In this document: piece after piece, positions 38,944-46,817 of the stretch
Layout: each line of letters opens with the position of its first letter
Numbering within the stretch: position 1 is the first letter of the stretch
Assembly (NCBI GenBank): GCA_000432775.1
Contig: HF990347.1
Coordinates: 1-64,000 of the forward strand
Direction: 5' to 3'
Origin: Alistipes sp. CAG:831
Lineage (GTDB): Bacteria > Bacteroidota > Bacteroidia > Bacteroidales > UBA932
DNA: 64,000 nt
The notes under the pieces: model-generated
What the model was told of the DNA's origin: nothing
The model's input: only the letters and a program-made list of their open reading frames with translations
The model's database searches: none
Position numbers and translations under genes: made by a program

Positions 38944-40213
38944 ATACTGGCTCATCCACTGATCCGATATTTAGTTTGACAGTATCAAGTACCTTGCGAT
39001 TAGCTTTGTCTATGAAGTCCCATGACTTCTTTATATAGATGTCCGTCACCCTCATTGTTTCGTCCACATGGTTAAGCGAAGTGTGAACGGTGTACTTATC
39101 AACTCCTGCCTCATTGTTGGCTATTGTAGCCCATGAGTGCCGGGCTGCGTAAAATTCCAGATCATCAACTCCGATTATCTTGCCTATCTTCTTTAGCCCA
39201 TAGTTCAAAGCAGTACTGAAAGAATCCATACGGCTATACCAATGGTAGAATCCAAACACACGCTCACCAGCCGGATCACGGTACTTATTCACCAAAGCCT
39301 GTATCTCCGGCTCTATCTTGATAGATATTTCCGCACCGTCCGCTCTTCTGTTTTTCGTCTTTGTCCTCTGGTAAGTTATGCGACCATTTTTGCAGTCCGT
39401 ACAGTAGTACAAATCTACGGCATTCATTCCAACCAGTGCGAAACTCAACAAAAACACATCCTTTGCCAGATTGAACCTGTTTTTACCCGGTTGCATTATC
39501 TCCGTATATGGAAGCTCCGCCAACTTTCGCATAGTCACAACATCCAATGCCCTTTTGCGTGTTACCGGGATCTTCGGCAGCTTCACTTTCTTGAACGGAG
39601 AATATGGTATTCGTATAACCCCCATGTCCTCATCATTAAATTCTGCCTTTGCACGGTTATGTATGGCTCTTAGCTGGCTTGGGTACAATGATTGCGCCCT
39701 TTCTCCTTTTTTCCTGTTAGTTCCGGCTGGTTGCAATGCAATCCACCTTATCCAGTCCTCAATGAAGCGTGATGTTACTTCATGGATGCTTATCTTATCC
39801 CTGCCAACGAACTTCACCAGATTGTTTATCGCCACTTCGTATGAGTTTGCGTTTCCATTGTGTCCGCTATCACGGAGCTTCTGGATATACTTCCGGGCGT
39901 AATCCACAATATCAAGATCAAAGTGTTCTCCAGTGTCAGAGGTGATAAGATCCACAACCTGATCCACTGTCATATCTTTCAGCCTTTCCCCGGCACGATC
40001 ACAGATGTTGCGGTACTTCTTCACAAGCTGATCTGTGAGGTCTATGTACTTCTGGTTTTTCAATTTCAACGCACGGGTAAGATCTTCTTTCGTCACATAG
40101 TATGTGGTGGCAAGATACCTCTTTTGCCTGTTGTGCGTAACCCTTATCTTTATGTTATATGTCCCGTCTGATTTCTTTTGGTGGGCATATACTTCCGCTT
40201 TGAATGTAGCCAT
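38888..40213 (-). CDS. int: Tyrosine integrase
   Basis: The start at 40213 (MATFKAEVYAHQKKSDGTYN) is preferred; the longer reading runs back through the terminator and tRNA. The 441-residue protein has an N-terminal arm-binding domain, a SAM-like core-binding domain and the catalytic domain of Bacteroidetes integrases: LVGMNAVDLYYC, ARHSWATIANN with Arg358, SLNHVDETM and nucleophile Tyr393 in TDIYIKK. The usual first-box Arg is replaced by Asn (GMN), as common in this family. The C terminus carries LPKQ twice (425-428 and 432-435), encoded by two repeats of the array. It recombines phage and tRNA att sites. Confidence 0.92.
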   Translation of the reverse strand: MATFKAEVYAHQKKSDGTYNIKIRVTHNRQKRYLATTYYVTKEDLTRALKLKNQKYIDLTDQLVKKYRNICDRAGERLKDMTVDQVVDLITSDTGEHFDLDIVDYARKYIQKLRDSGHNGNANSYEVAINNLVKFVGRDKISIHEVTSRFIEDWIRWIALQPAGTNRKKGERAQSLYPSQLRAIHNRAKAEFNDEDMGVIRIPYSPFKKVKLPKIPVTRKRALDVVTMRKLAELPYTEIMQPGKNRFNLAKDVFLLSFALVGMNAVDLYYCTDCKNGRITYQRTKTKNRRADGAEISIKIEPEIQALVNKYRDPAGERVFGFYHWYSRMDSFSTALNYGLKKIGKIIGVDDLEFYAARHSWATIANNEAGVDKYTVHTSLNHVDETMRVTDIYIKKSWDFIDKANRKVLDTVKLNIGSVDEPVYLPKQKRILPKQTSESDL

Positions 40214-40253
40214 ATATATAATCTCTGTAGAACATTTGTAGAACTTTGTACCG

Positions 40254-40261
40254 CAAAGATA
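40254..40261 (-). promoter_or_regulatory. Promoter -7 box TATCTTTG of int
   Basis: Minus strand TATCTTTG 41 bases upstream of the int ATG. Between them is a direct repeat of GTAGAAC (at 40228 and 40239, plus-strand reading), which may be a binding site. Confidence 0.6.
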
Positions 40262-40287
40262 GGCTTTTTTTGCTGTAAATGCGGAAA

Positions 40288-40319
40288 AGAAAAAGCCCAC
40301 CCTTGCTAAAAGAGTGGGC
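40288..40319 (-). terminator. Terminator after tRNA-Arg(CCU)
   Basis: Minus strand GCCCACTCT, 7-base loop, AGGGTGGGC, then TTTTTCTTTT. Ends the tRNA transcript and isolates int. Confidence 0.85.
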
Positions 40320-40326
40320 GAAAAAG

Positions 40327-40398
40327 TAGCTCCGATGGGAATCGAACCCATATTTGCGGTTTAGGAAACCGCCGTTCTATCCGTTGAACTACAGAGCC
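40327..40398 (-). tRNA. tRNA-Arg (anticodon CCU)
   Basis: A full cloverleaf on the minus strand: acceptor GGCTCTG/CGGAGCT, D stem GTTC/GAAC, anticodon stem GCGGT/ACCGC with loop TTCCTAA, T arm ATGGG-TTCGATT-CCCAT, discriminator A. CCA is not encoded. It reads AGG codons. It lies between int and a broken tRNA-Arg with the same anticodon loop, so it is probably carried by the prophage. Confidence 0.9.
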
Positions 40399-40412
40399 TT
40401 ATGTAATTTCAA

Positions 40413-40455
40413 GAGGCTTGCCGGATTTGTTTACTTGGTGAATCCGGCTCACCTC
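40413..40455. repeat. Interrupted inverted repeat beside attR
   Basis: GAGG-3-GCCGGATT-13-AATCCGGC-3-CCTC, 43 bp with two symmetric blocks, between the intact and the broken tRNA. Possibly an integrase/excisionase site or an RNA processing hairpin. No T run. Confidence 0.6.
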
Positions 40456-40485
40456 ATCTTTTTTGTGCCTTGCCCCCTGCCATAC

Positions 40486-40496
40486 GTTTAGGAAAC
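40486..40496. other. Predicted attR core GTTTAGGAAAC
   Basis: The same 11 bases occur in the anticodon loop of the intact tRNA at 40359-40369. Here it marks where the similarity of the broken tRNA to a real tRNA ends. The prophage/host junction is inferred at this site. Confidence 0.55.
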
Positions 40497-40525
40497 TTCC
40501 GTTCTATCCCTTGAACTATGGGGCC
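40486..40525 (-). pseudogene. 5' half of a second tRNA-Arg(CCU), interrupted in the anticodon loop
   Basis: Minus strand GGCCCCATAGTTCAAGGGAT, then AGAACGGAAGTTTCCTAAAC: acceptor 5' strand, D arm, 5' anticodon stem and the loop are normal for tRNA-Arg, but no matching 3' half follows. It differs from the intact copy at acceptor and anticodon stem, so it is not a duplicate of it. It lies right after plsX and is the likely host attB target. Confidence 0.75.
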
Positions 40526-40536
40526 GCTTGCTGAAA

Positions 40537-41487
40537 TCAGCGCGCAAATATATTAAATTTTTCGATTAATCCACAATTTAATACATTTTCCGCCTTAAGA
40601 ATCATGTTGGCTATGGCCCTCGGAGTCGAACGCCCATGCCCTATAATCACAGTGGACGAGACACCCAGTACCGGAGTGCCTCCGTACTCCTCGTAATTGA
40701 AGCGGTCTATGTACCGGTCATGGATACCGCGTGCGGAAGCTATCTCATAGAAACCTTCGGCCTGCTTGAGAAAGATGTTGCCGGTAAAGCCGTCAGTGAC
40801 CACCACATCGGCACGGTCTGTGGTGAAAAGGCTGTCCGGCTCTATGTTGCCTATGAAACGGTAATCCTGTGAATCCGACATCAGACGGTGAGCCTCACGG
40901 GCCACTATATGCCCCTTGCCGCTCTCACCGCCTATATTGAGGAGGGCCACACGGGGAGCCTTCACCCCCATGACACTCTGCGCATATACACTGCCCAACC
41001 ATGCAAAATGACAATACTGCTCGGGCCGGCACTCAGCATTGAACCCGACATCCAGAAGAAGAATCCGCTGCCCTGCCATGCCCGGAAGTTCTACGGAAAT
41101 GCAGGGGCGGTGTACCCCGTGGACGAGGCTCAGTTTTGTACAGCAGGCTGTCATCATGGCCCCGGTATTGCCGGTTCCGGCGAAAGCATCTATCTCCCCG
41201 GACGCGAGCATCTCGAAACCGCGCACAAGGGAAGACCGTACCTTGCGGGTCACGGACATGGCCGGATGGTCCGCGAAGGTTATCTTCTCAGGACAGTGCA
41301 CAATAACGAAATTACCGGAGCTGCAGCCTATACGGTCACAGACTCCGGCAATAGCCTTCTCATCTCCGAAGAGATATATCTGGAACCTGCCTCCGCTCCC
41401 TACCAGTGCCTCCAGCGCGCCGGAGACCTCATTGTCAGGGGCGAAATCGCCGCCCATGGCGTCAAGGCCGATTCTCAGCTTCCTCAC
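40537..41487 (-). CDS. plsX: Phosphate acyltransferase PlsX
   Basis: A 316-residue protein beginning MRKLRIGLDAMGGDFAPDNEVSGA, with FAGTGNTGAMM, LLDVGFNAECRPEQYCHFAWLG, ALLNIGGESGKG, DVVVTDGFTGNIFLKQ and VIIGHGRST, all PlsX hallmarks. It converts acyl-ACP to acyl-phosphate for phospholipid synthesis. Start is GTG at 41487, 6 bases after rpmF. Its final codons contain a TATATTTG box (40545-40552) in front of the broken tRNA. Last gene of the DUF177-rpmF-plsX operon. Confidence 0.96.
   Translation of the reverse strand: MRKLRIGLDAMGGDFAPDNEVSGALEALVGSGGRFQIYLFGDEKAIAGVCDRIGCSSGNFVIVHCPEKITFADHPAMSVTRKVRSSLVRGFEMLASGEIDAFAGTGNTGAMMTACCTKLSLVHGVHRPCISVELPGMAGQRILLLDVGFNAECRPEQYCHFAWLGSVYAQSVMGVKAPRVALLNIGGESGKGHIVAREAHRLMSDSQDYRFIGNIEPDSLFTTDRADVVVTDGFTGNIFLKQAEGFYEIASARGIHDRYIDRFNYEEYGGTPVLGVSSTVIIGHGRSTPRAIANMILKAENVLNCGLIEKFNIFAR
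40545..40552 (-). promoter_or_regulatory. Possible tRNA promoter box TATATTTG within the plsX end
   Basis: Minus strand TATATTTG 20 bases upstream of the broken tRNA 5' end. It may drive the tRNA region including the intact prophage copy; the plsX transcript may also read through. Confidence 0.45.
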
Positions 41488-41493
41488 GCAGAC

Positions 41494-41676
41494 TTACTCT
41501 ACGTTCTTCTCAACCATCAGACGTCCGCGGTAGTAGCCGCACTCAGGGCATACGCGGTGATACAATACTGTGGCTCCGCAGTTGGAGCATGTGGAAAGTG
41601 CGGGGAGAGTCAGTTTGTCATGAGTTCTGCGTTTGTCCCTGCGCTGCTTTGAAAGTTTGTGTTTGGGATGTGCCAT
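41494..41676 (-). CDS. rpmF: 50S ribosomal protein L32
   Basis: A 60-residue protein, MAHPKHKLSKQRRDKRRTHD, with the zinc-binding pairs Cys30/Cys33 (CSNC) and Cys43/Cys46 (CPEC). It belongs to the large ribosomal subunit. It is between DUF177 and plsX, a very conserved order linking ribosome and lipid synthesis. Confidence 0.97.
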   Translation of the reverse strand: MAHPKHKLSKQRRDKRRTHDKLTLPALSTCSNCGATVLYHRVCPECGYYRGRLMVEKNVE

Positions 41677-41699
41677 CTTATTCTAAATTTTAATTATTT

Positions 41700-42152
41700 C
41701 TATTTTAAAATATCTTTCAGCTTTTCCATCATCTCCGGGTCGCATTCCCCGTCCGGATGAACCTTCTTTATCGGGAGGCTCAGATTGACGTAGTCGTAAA
41801 TAATCTGACCCAGGTCAATCTCGGATGAACTGCCGTCCAGGAGTATCACCTCGTCCGAGACCCCTTCCTCCGCATCCTCGGCATAGGAAGAGAACATCAC
41901 CGAAAAAGGCACCTGAATATCCACAGGAATCTTCAGGTCCGCCAGGCATCTGTCGCACTTGACCGTTACGTCCCCGGTGATTCCCAGGTCCAGGCTCATG
42001 CGCCCGGGCTCCTTGGTTATCAGGACATTGATATCAAGCTCAGCATCCGAGACCGTATCACTCTCGTACGCCTCGAAAAAACTCCCGTCCACCTTGAAGT
42101 GGAACGGATGTTCTCCGTTGGAAAGCCCGCGTATCCCTATCTTGCAATTCAT
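41700..42152 (-). CDS. DUF177 (YceD-like) protein
   Basis: A 150-residue protein with the family core GDVTVKCDRCLADLKIPVDI and VILLDGSSSEIDLGQIIYDYVNLSLPIKKVHPDGECDPEMMEKL. YceD/DUF177 proteins are linked to 23S rRNA and L32 in other bacteria. First gene of the operon; promoter at 42173. Confidence 0.92.
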   Translation of the reverse strand: MNCKIGIRGLSNGEHPFHFKVDGSFFEAYESDTVSDAELDINVLITKEPGRMSLDLGITGDVTVKCDRCLADLKIPVDIQVPFSVMFSSYAEDAEEGVSDEVILLDGSSSEIDLGQIIYDYVNLSLPIKKVHPDGECDPEMMEKLKDILK

Positions 42153-42172
42153 TTTCCGACAATTAAGGGCGG

Positions 42173-42180
42173 CAAAGATA
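42173..42180 (-). promoter_or_regulatory. Promoter -7 box TATCTTTG of the DUF177-rpmF-plsX operon
   Basis: Minus strand TATCTTTG 21 bases upstream of the DUF177 ATG. Confidence 0.65.
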
Positions 42181-42218
42181 TAAAATTTTTCGATATCCCG
42201 AAATTGTTTTGGACTTTT

Positions 42219-44021
42219 TTATTGCGCCCTCCTGCGTTTTCTCTCATTCTCGTCCAGAATAATCTTTCTCAGACGCATGAAGTGAGGGGTCACCTCCACC
42301 AGCTCGTCCTCCTGGATGTACTCCAGAGCCTCCTCGAGCGAGAACTTTATCGGAGGCGGCAGCATCACCTTCTCGTCAGAGCCAGAAGCACGCATATTGG
42401 TCAGTTTCTTGGTCTTGCAGATATTGATGGCCAGGTCGCTGGCACGGGTGTGCTCGCCGACCACCTGACCGGCATAGATCTCCTCGCCCGGATCGATGAA
42501 GAAGCGTCCGCGGTCCTGCAGCTTGTCCATGGCATACGCCACCGAAAGGCCTGTCTCCAGTGACACCAGAGAACCGTTGTTGCGCTTCTCTATCTCTCCC
42601 TTGTACGGCTCGTAGCCCTTGAAACGGTGGGCCACTACAGCCTCGCCCTGCGTTGCTGTCATCAGGTTGCTTCTCAGACCGATAAGGCCTCTCGACGGAA
42701 TATCGAATTCCAGATGGGCCCTGTCTCCACGGGTCTCCATGTGGGTCAGGGAAGCCTTGCGGCGGGTGGATATCTCGATGGCCTTGCCCACCATTTCCTC
42801 GGGCAGGTCTATGGTCAGAAGCTCTATGGGCTCGCAGCGCACCCCGTTGATATTCTTGTCTATAACCTTAGGTTGACCTACCTGCAGCTCGAATCCCTCG
42901 CGGCGCATCGTCTCTATCAGAATCGACAGATGCAGCACTCCGCGTCCATATACGATGAAGGAATCGGCTCCCAGACCCGGTTTTACCCTCAGGGCCAGGT
43001 TCTTCTCCAGTTCCTTCTCAAGACGCTCCTTCAGATGCCTTGAAGTCACATATTTGCCGTCGCGGCCGAAGAAAGGGGAATCATTGATGGTGAAGAGCAT
43101 GCTCATCGTAGGCTCATCCACGGTGATGGGCGGCAGAGCCTCGGGATTCTCATAATCGGCCACCGTATCACCTATCTCGAAGTCCTCCAGACCGACCACT
43201 GCGCAGATATCCCCGCACTCCACCTTCTCCGCGCTCTTCTTCTCCAGGCCCTGAAAGACCATCAGGTCCTTGATTTTCTGCTTCTCCACCGTTCCGTCCT
43301 TCTTGCAGAGAGAAATCTGCATACCTGCGGTGAGTGTTCCGCGGCTGACCCTGCCCACAGCGATACGGCCTACATAAGGCGAATACTCCAGAGAGGAAAT
43401 CAGCATCTGCGGCGTTCCCTCCACATACTTGGGTGCCGGTATCTCGGCTACGATAGTATCCAGCAGAGGGATGATATCTCCCGTAGGCTTGCGCCAGTCA
43501 AGCGACATCCATCCCTGCTTGGCACTGCCGTAGACCGTCTTGAAGTCCAGCTGGTCCTCCGAGGCGTTTAGCGAGAACATCAGGTCGAAGACCTGTTCGT
43601 TCACCTCGTCGGGACGGCAGTTCGGCTTGTCCACCTTGTTGATTACCACGATCGGCTTCTTGCCCATCTCGATGGCCTTCTGCAGGACGAAGCGGGTCTG
43701 CGGCATGGTGCCCTCGAAAGCATCCACCAGCAGCAGCACTCCGTCCGTCATGTTGAGCACCCTCTCGACCTCGCCTCCGAAATCAGCGTGGCCCGGGGTG
43801 TCGATGATATTGATCTTGATGCCTTTGTACGGCACAGATACGTTCTTGGCGAGGATTGTGATACCTCTCTCACGCTCCAGATCATTATTGTCCAGGATCA
43901 GGTCGCCCCCGTGCTTTCCGTCCTCCCGGACGAGCTTCGCCTGATAAATCATTCTGTCCACCAGAGTGGTCTTACCGTGGTCGACATGGGCGATGATTGC
44001 TATATTTCTTACGTTTTGCAT
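42219..44021 (-). CDS. typA: Translational GTPase TypA/BipA
   Basis: The 600-residue protein begins MQNVRNIAIIAHVDHGKTTLVDRMI (G1), with RERGITI (switch I), DTPGHADFGGEV (G3) and NKVDKP (G4), then EF-G-like domains and the BipA C-terminal domain (SRGLIGLRSNLMTATQGEAV). It works in ribosome assembly and stress adaptation. Full length. Divergent from guaA, with promoter boxes for both in the 79-base gap. Confidence 0.97.
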   Translation of the reverse strand: MQNVRNIAIIAHVDHGKTTLVDRMIYQAKLVREDGKHGGDLILDNNDLERERGITILAKNVSVPYKGIKINIIDTPGHADFGGEVERVLNMTDGVLLLVDAFEGTMPQTRFVLQKAIEMGKKPIVVINKVDKPNCRPDEVNEQVFDLMFSLNASEDQLDFKTVYGSAKQGWMSLDWRKPTGDIIPLLDTIVAEIPAPKYVEGTPQMLISSLEYSPYVGRIAVGRVSRGTLTAGMQISLCKKDGTVEKQKIKDLMVFQGLEKKSAEKVECGDICAVVGLEDFEIGDTVADYENPEALPPITVDEPTMSMLFTINDSPFFGRDGKYVTSRHLKERLEKELEKNLALRVKPGLGADSFIVYGRGVLHLSILIETMRREGFELQVGQPKVIDKNINGVRCEPIELLTIDLPEEMVGKAIEISTRRKASLTHMETRGDRAHLEFDIPSRGLIGLRSNLMTATQGEAVVAHRFKGYEPYKGEIEKRNNGSLVSLETGLSVAYAMDKLQDRGRFFIDPGEEIYAGQVVGEHTRASDLAINICKTKKLTNMRASGSDEKVMLPPPIKFSLEEALEYIQEDELVEVTPHFMRLRKIILDENERKRRRAQ

Positions 44022-44031
44022 ATTCGGGGCG

Positions 44032-44039
44032 CAAAATTA
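44032..44039 (-). promoter_or_regulatory. Promoter -7 box TAATTTTG of typA
   Basis: Minus strand TAATTTTG 11 bases before the typA ATG, giving a very short leader. Confidence 0.5.
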
Positions 44040-44052
44040 ATTGAAATTTATT

Positions 44053-44060
44053 TACATTTG
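44053..44060 (+). promoter_or_regulatory. Promoter -7 box TACATTTG of guaA
   Basis: TACATTTG with TTG at 44041; about 40 bases upstream of the guaA start. Confidence 0.6.
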
Positions 44061-44100
44061 CACCTTGACATTAAATTTTAACAGCAACCCACCACACACC

Positions 44101-45702
44101 ATGACGGAGAAGATCATAATCCTCGATTTCGGCTCACAGGTCACCCAGCTTATCGGCCGCAGACTCAGGGAGCTGAACGTTTACTGTGAAATCCATCCAT
44201 TCAACAGGATTCCCGTCCTCGACGACAGCGTCCGGGGCGTGGTTCTCTCGGGCAGCCCCTGGTCCGTCCGGGACAGCAAGGCTCCCAGCCCGGATCTCTC
44301 CGGCATCAAGGGCCGTTACCCTATGCTGTGCATCTGCTACGGAGCCCAGTACATTGCCCACCGCTACGGAGGGGAGGTCAATCCTTCCATCGCCCGTGAA
44401 TACGGCAGGGCCATCATGCACATCAAGGAACAATGCCCCCTGTTCGAAGGCATTCCATCCGACTCGCAGGTCTGGATGTCCCACGGCGACACCATCGCCC
44501 GTCTCCCGGAAGGAGCGGAAGTCATAGCCTCCACCGACGATGTGGTCAATGCCGCCTATTATATAAAAGGAGAGCAGACCTGGTGCGTGCAGTTCCATCC
44601 GGAGGTCTACCACTCGACCTACGGGCCTCAGATTCTGGAAAATTTCGCAATGCGCATCTGCGGATGCAAGGGCGACTGGACTCCCGCCTCCTTCATCGAA
44701 AGCTCCATTGAGTCCTTAAGGGAGAAAATAGGTCAGGACAATGTCATCCTCGGCCTCTCCGGCGGAGTCGACTCCTCAGTGGCGGCAGTCCTGCTGCACC
44801 GGGCCATAGGCCGGCAGCTGCACTGCATCTTCGTCAACAACGGGCTGCTGCGCAAGGATGAGTACGAGTCAGTACTGGCCTCCTACCAGGACATGGGCCT
44901 CAATGTCCGCGGAGTAGATGCTACCGAGCTCTTCCTCAAGGCTCTTGAGGGCATCTCTGACCCCGAGGCCAAGCGCAAGGCCATCGGCCGTACCTTCATC
45001 GAGGTATTCGATGCCGAGGCACACAAGATAGAGAACGCATCCTGGCTTGCCCAGGGCACCATATATCCCGATGTGATCGAGTCCACGTCGGTCAACGGTC
45101 CCTCGCAGACCATCAAGTCCCACCACAACGTGGGCGGTCTGCCTGAGGAGATGAATCTTAAGATCGTCGAGCCCCTGCGCTCCCTCTTCAAGGACGAGGT
45201 GCGGAGAGTAGGCCGGGCCCTCGGCATCAAGAACTCCCTCATCTCCCGCCATCCGTTCCCCGGTCCCGGTCTCGGCATAAGGGTACTCGGCGAGGTGACC
45301 CGCGAGAAACTGGAGATACTGCGCAACGCCGACGCCATCTATATCGACGCCCTCCGCTCCACCCCCGCCCCCGAAGGCTGGCAGCCCGCATCCGGAGCAG
45401 CGGCAACAGGCGGCACCGAGACCGGCGAAGGCTTCCTGACCCTCTACGACTGCATCTGGCAGGCCGGAACGATCCTCCCTCCCGTACGCAGCGTGGGAGT
45501 CATGGGCGACGAGCGCACCTACGAGTACACCATCGCCCTCAGGGCAGTGGTCTCCACCGACGGCATGACCGCCGACTGGGTACACCTCCCCTACGACTTC
45601 CTGGCGAAAGTCTCCAACGACATCATAAACAAAGTGCGGGGAGTGAACCGCGTCGTCTACGACATCTCCTCCAAACCTCCCGCTACTATCGAGTGGGAAT
45701 AA
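44101..45702 (+). CDS. guaA: GMP synthase (glutamine-hydrolysing)
   Basis: The start at 44101 ([20 protein letters not shown]) gives 533 residues. The class I amidotransferase domain has Cys79 in LCICYGAQY and QFHPEVYHS; the synthetase domain has the PP-loop [15 protein letters not shown] and the C-terminal dimerisation region ([31 protein letters not shown]). It makes GMP from XMP. A proline/alanine/glycine-rich insert (about residues 421-440) precedes the LYDCIWQAG segment, in a variable loop. Confidence 0.97.
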   Translation: MTEKIIILDFGSQVTQLIGRRLRELNVYCEIHPFNRIPVLDDSVRGVVLSGSPWSVRDSKAPSPDLSGIKGRYPMLCICYGAQYIAHRYGGEVNPSIAREYGRAIMHIKEQCPLFEGIPSDSQVWMSHGDTIARLPEGAEVIASTDDVVNAAYYIKGEQTWCVQFHPEVYHSTYGPQILENFAMRICGCKGDWTPASFIESSIESLREKIGQDNVILGLSGGVDSSVAAVLLHRAIGRQLHCIFVNNGLLRKDEYESVLASYQDMGLNVRGVDATELFLKALEGISDPEAKRKAIGRTFIEVFDAEAHKIENASWLAQGTIYPDVIESTSVNGPSQTIKSHHNVGGLPEEMNLKIVEPLRSLFKDEVRRVGRALGIKNSLISRHPFPGPGLGIRVLGEVTREKLEILRNADAIYIDALRSTPAPEGWQPASGAAATGGTETGEGFLTLYDCIWQAGTILPPVRSVGVMGDERTYEYTIALRAVVSTDGMTADWVHLPYDFLAKVSNDIINKVRGVNRVVYDISSKPPATIEWE

Positions 45703-45707
45703 GGTAC

Positions 45708-45781
45708 GGTGTGTCATAATAGGCAATCTGCTGCGTTACTTTCGGGATGAGTGCCTTGCATCTCACCTATTCTGACGCACC
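45708..45781. repeat. Long imperfect inverted repeat between guaA and the dehydrogenase
   Basis: GGTGTGTCATAATAGG at 45708-45723 and CCTATTCTGACGCACC at 45766-45781 pair with two mismatches. It lies at the convergent end of two genes and may be a bidirectional terminator or a mobile repeat. Confidence 0.6.
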
Positions 45782-45809
45782 TTATAGAGAGAGCAGTAAA
45801 ATTCGTGTG

Positions 45810-46748
45810 TCAAGCCCCTAAGAAGGTCCGGATATTGGACTCCAGGACTTCGACCAGACGGCGGCGGGCCTCAATGCTGGTCCACCCGATATGGGGTGAA
45901 AGAATCAGTCTGGACGGGTCCTTTACGCCCGTGATGTAGGGATGGTCCGCAGGCAGTGGCTCAGTTTCAAAGGTATCCACAGCCGCTCCGGCTATGAGAC
46001 CGTCATTGAGGGCACGCACCAGGTCGCTTTCGTTGATGATGCCGCCGCGGGAACAGTTCACGATGTAGGCTCCGCGCTTCATCCGCCCCAACTCTTCGTA
46101 TGTGACAAGATCCTTTGTCTTAGGATTCAGAGGACAGTTTACCGACACGATGTCGCTTCCGCCCAGCAGCTCCCCGAGACTCACGCAGGGATATTCCTTG
46201 CAATGCCCGGTGCCGGAAGTCGAATAATAGGAAACCTCCATTCCAAAAGCCGTTGCCAGCTCAGCCACACGCGAACCGATATTGCCCATGCCGATGATAC
46301 CCATCTTCTTGCCCTTGAGCTCCCAGAACGGGTTGAGCACGTCGGAAAACATCCCGCTGCGGGAATAACGTCCGTCATGGCATATATCATTGAAATACAT
46401 CCCATGCCCCACCAGATTCAGAATGTGCATGAAGCACACCTGAGCCACGCTCTCGGTCGAATACGCAGGTACGTTTTTCACAGGTATGCCTTTTGAGGCG
46501 GCATAATCCACATCCACGCAATTGACCCCGGTCGCGGCCACACAGATAAGCTTCAGATTGCGCGCAGCGTCTATCTCGTCCCTGTAGACCTTTACCTTAT
46601 TGGTTATGATTATGTCACAGTCCGCCACCCTGGAGGCAGCCTCTTCCTGCTTCGTAGCATCGTAAAACACTGTCTCGCCGAACTGCTTCAGTCCGTCCAA
46701 AGACACATCCTTGCCGACCGTCGCGGCATCCAGAAAAACTATTTTCAT
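45810..46748 (-). CDS. D-2-hydroxyacid dehydrogenase
   Basis: A 312-residue protein with Rossmann motif GIIGMGNIGSRVAELA, the substrate Arg in VNCSRGGIINESDLV, and the Glu/His pair (DTFETEPLP...SPHIGWTS). Family members reduce 2-ketoacids such as hydroxypyruvate with NAD(P)H. Which substrate is used is not clear. The divergent neighbour is a lipid glycosyltransferase. Confidence 0.9.
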   Translation of the reverse strand: MKIVFLDAATVGKDVSLDGLKQFGETVFYDATKQEEAASRVADCDIIITNKVKVYRDEIDAARNLKLICVAATGVNCVDVDYAASKGIPVKNVPAYSTESVAQVCFMHILNLVGHGMYFNDICHDGRYSRSGMFSDVLNPFWELKGKKMGIIGMGNIGSRVAELATAFGMEVSYYSTSGTGHCKEYPCVSLGELLGGSDIVSVNCPLNPKTKDLVTYEELGRMKRGAYIVNCSRGGIINESDLVRALNDGLIAGAAVDTFETEPLPADHPYITGVKDPSRLILSPHIGWTSIEARRRLVEVLESNIRTFLGA

Positions 46749-46773
46749 AAAGTCACGAATTTAAAATTTGAAG

Positions 46774-46781
46774 CAAATTTA
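46774..46781 (-). promoter_or_regulatory. Promoter -7 box TAAATTTG of the dehydrogenase gene
   Basis: Minus strand TAAATTTG 25 bases upstream of the ATG at 46748. Confidence 0.55.
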
Positions 46782-46791
46782 AAAAATATTC

Positions 46792-46799
46792 TAATTTTG
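46792..46799 (+). promoter_or_regulatory. Promoter -7 box TAATTTTG of the glycosyltransferase gene
   Basis: TAATTTTG 18 bases upstream of the ATG at 46818, back to back with the dehydrogenase promoter. Confidence 0.55.
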
Positions 46800-46817
46800 T
46801 CTTAAAATACTGCGGAT

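Noticed and set aside
40214..40351. N-terminal extension of integrase beginning MGSIPIGATF
   Set aside because: The extension is a translation of the tRNA T arm and its terminator; the promoter box at 40254 lies inside it.
40486..40525. Second functional tRNA-Arg at the prophage edge
   Set aside because: Only the 5' half folds; the sequence after the anticodon loop cannot form the T arm or acceptor pair.
44869..45726. 285-residue minus-strand frame opposite guaA
   Set aside because: Shadow frame of guaA; no independent support.
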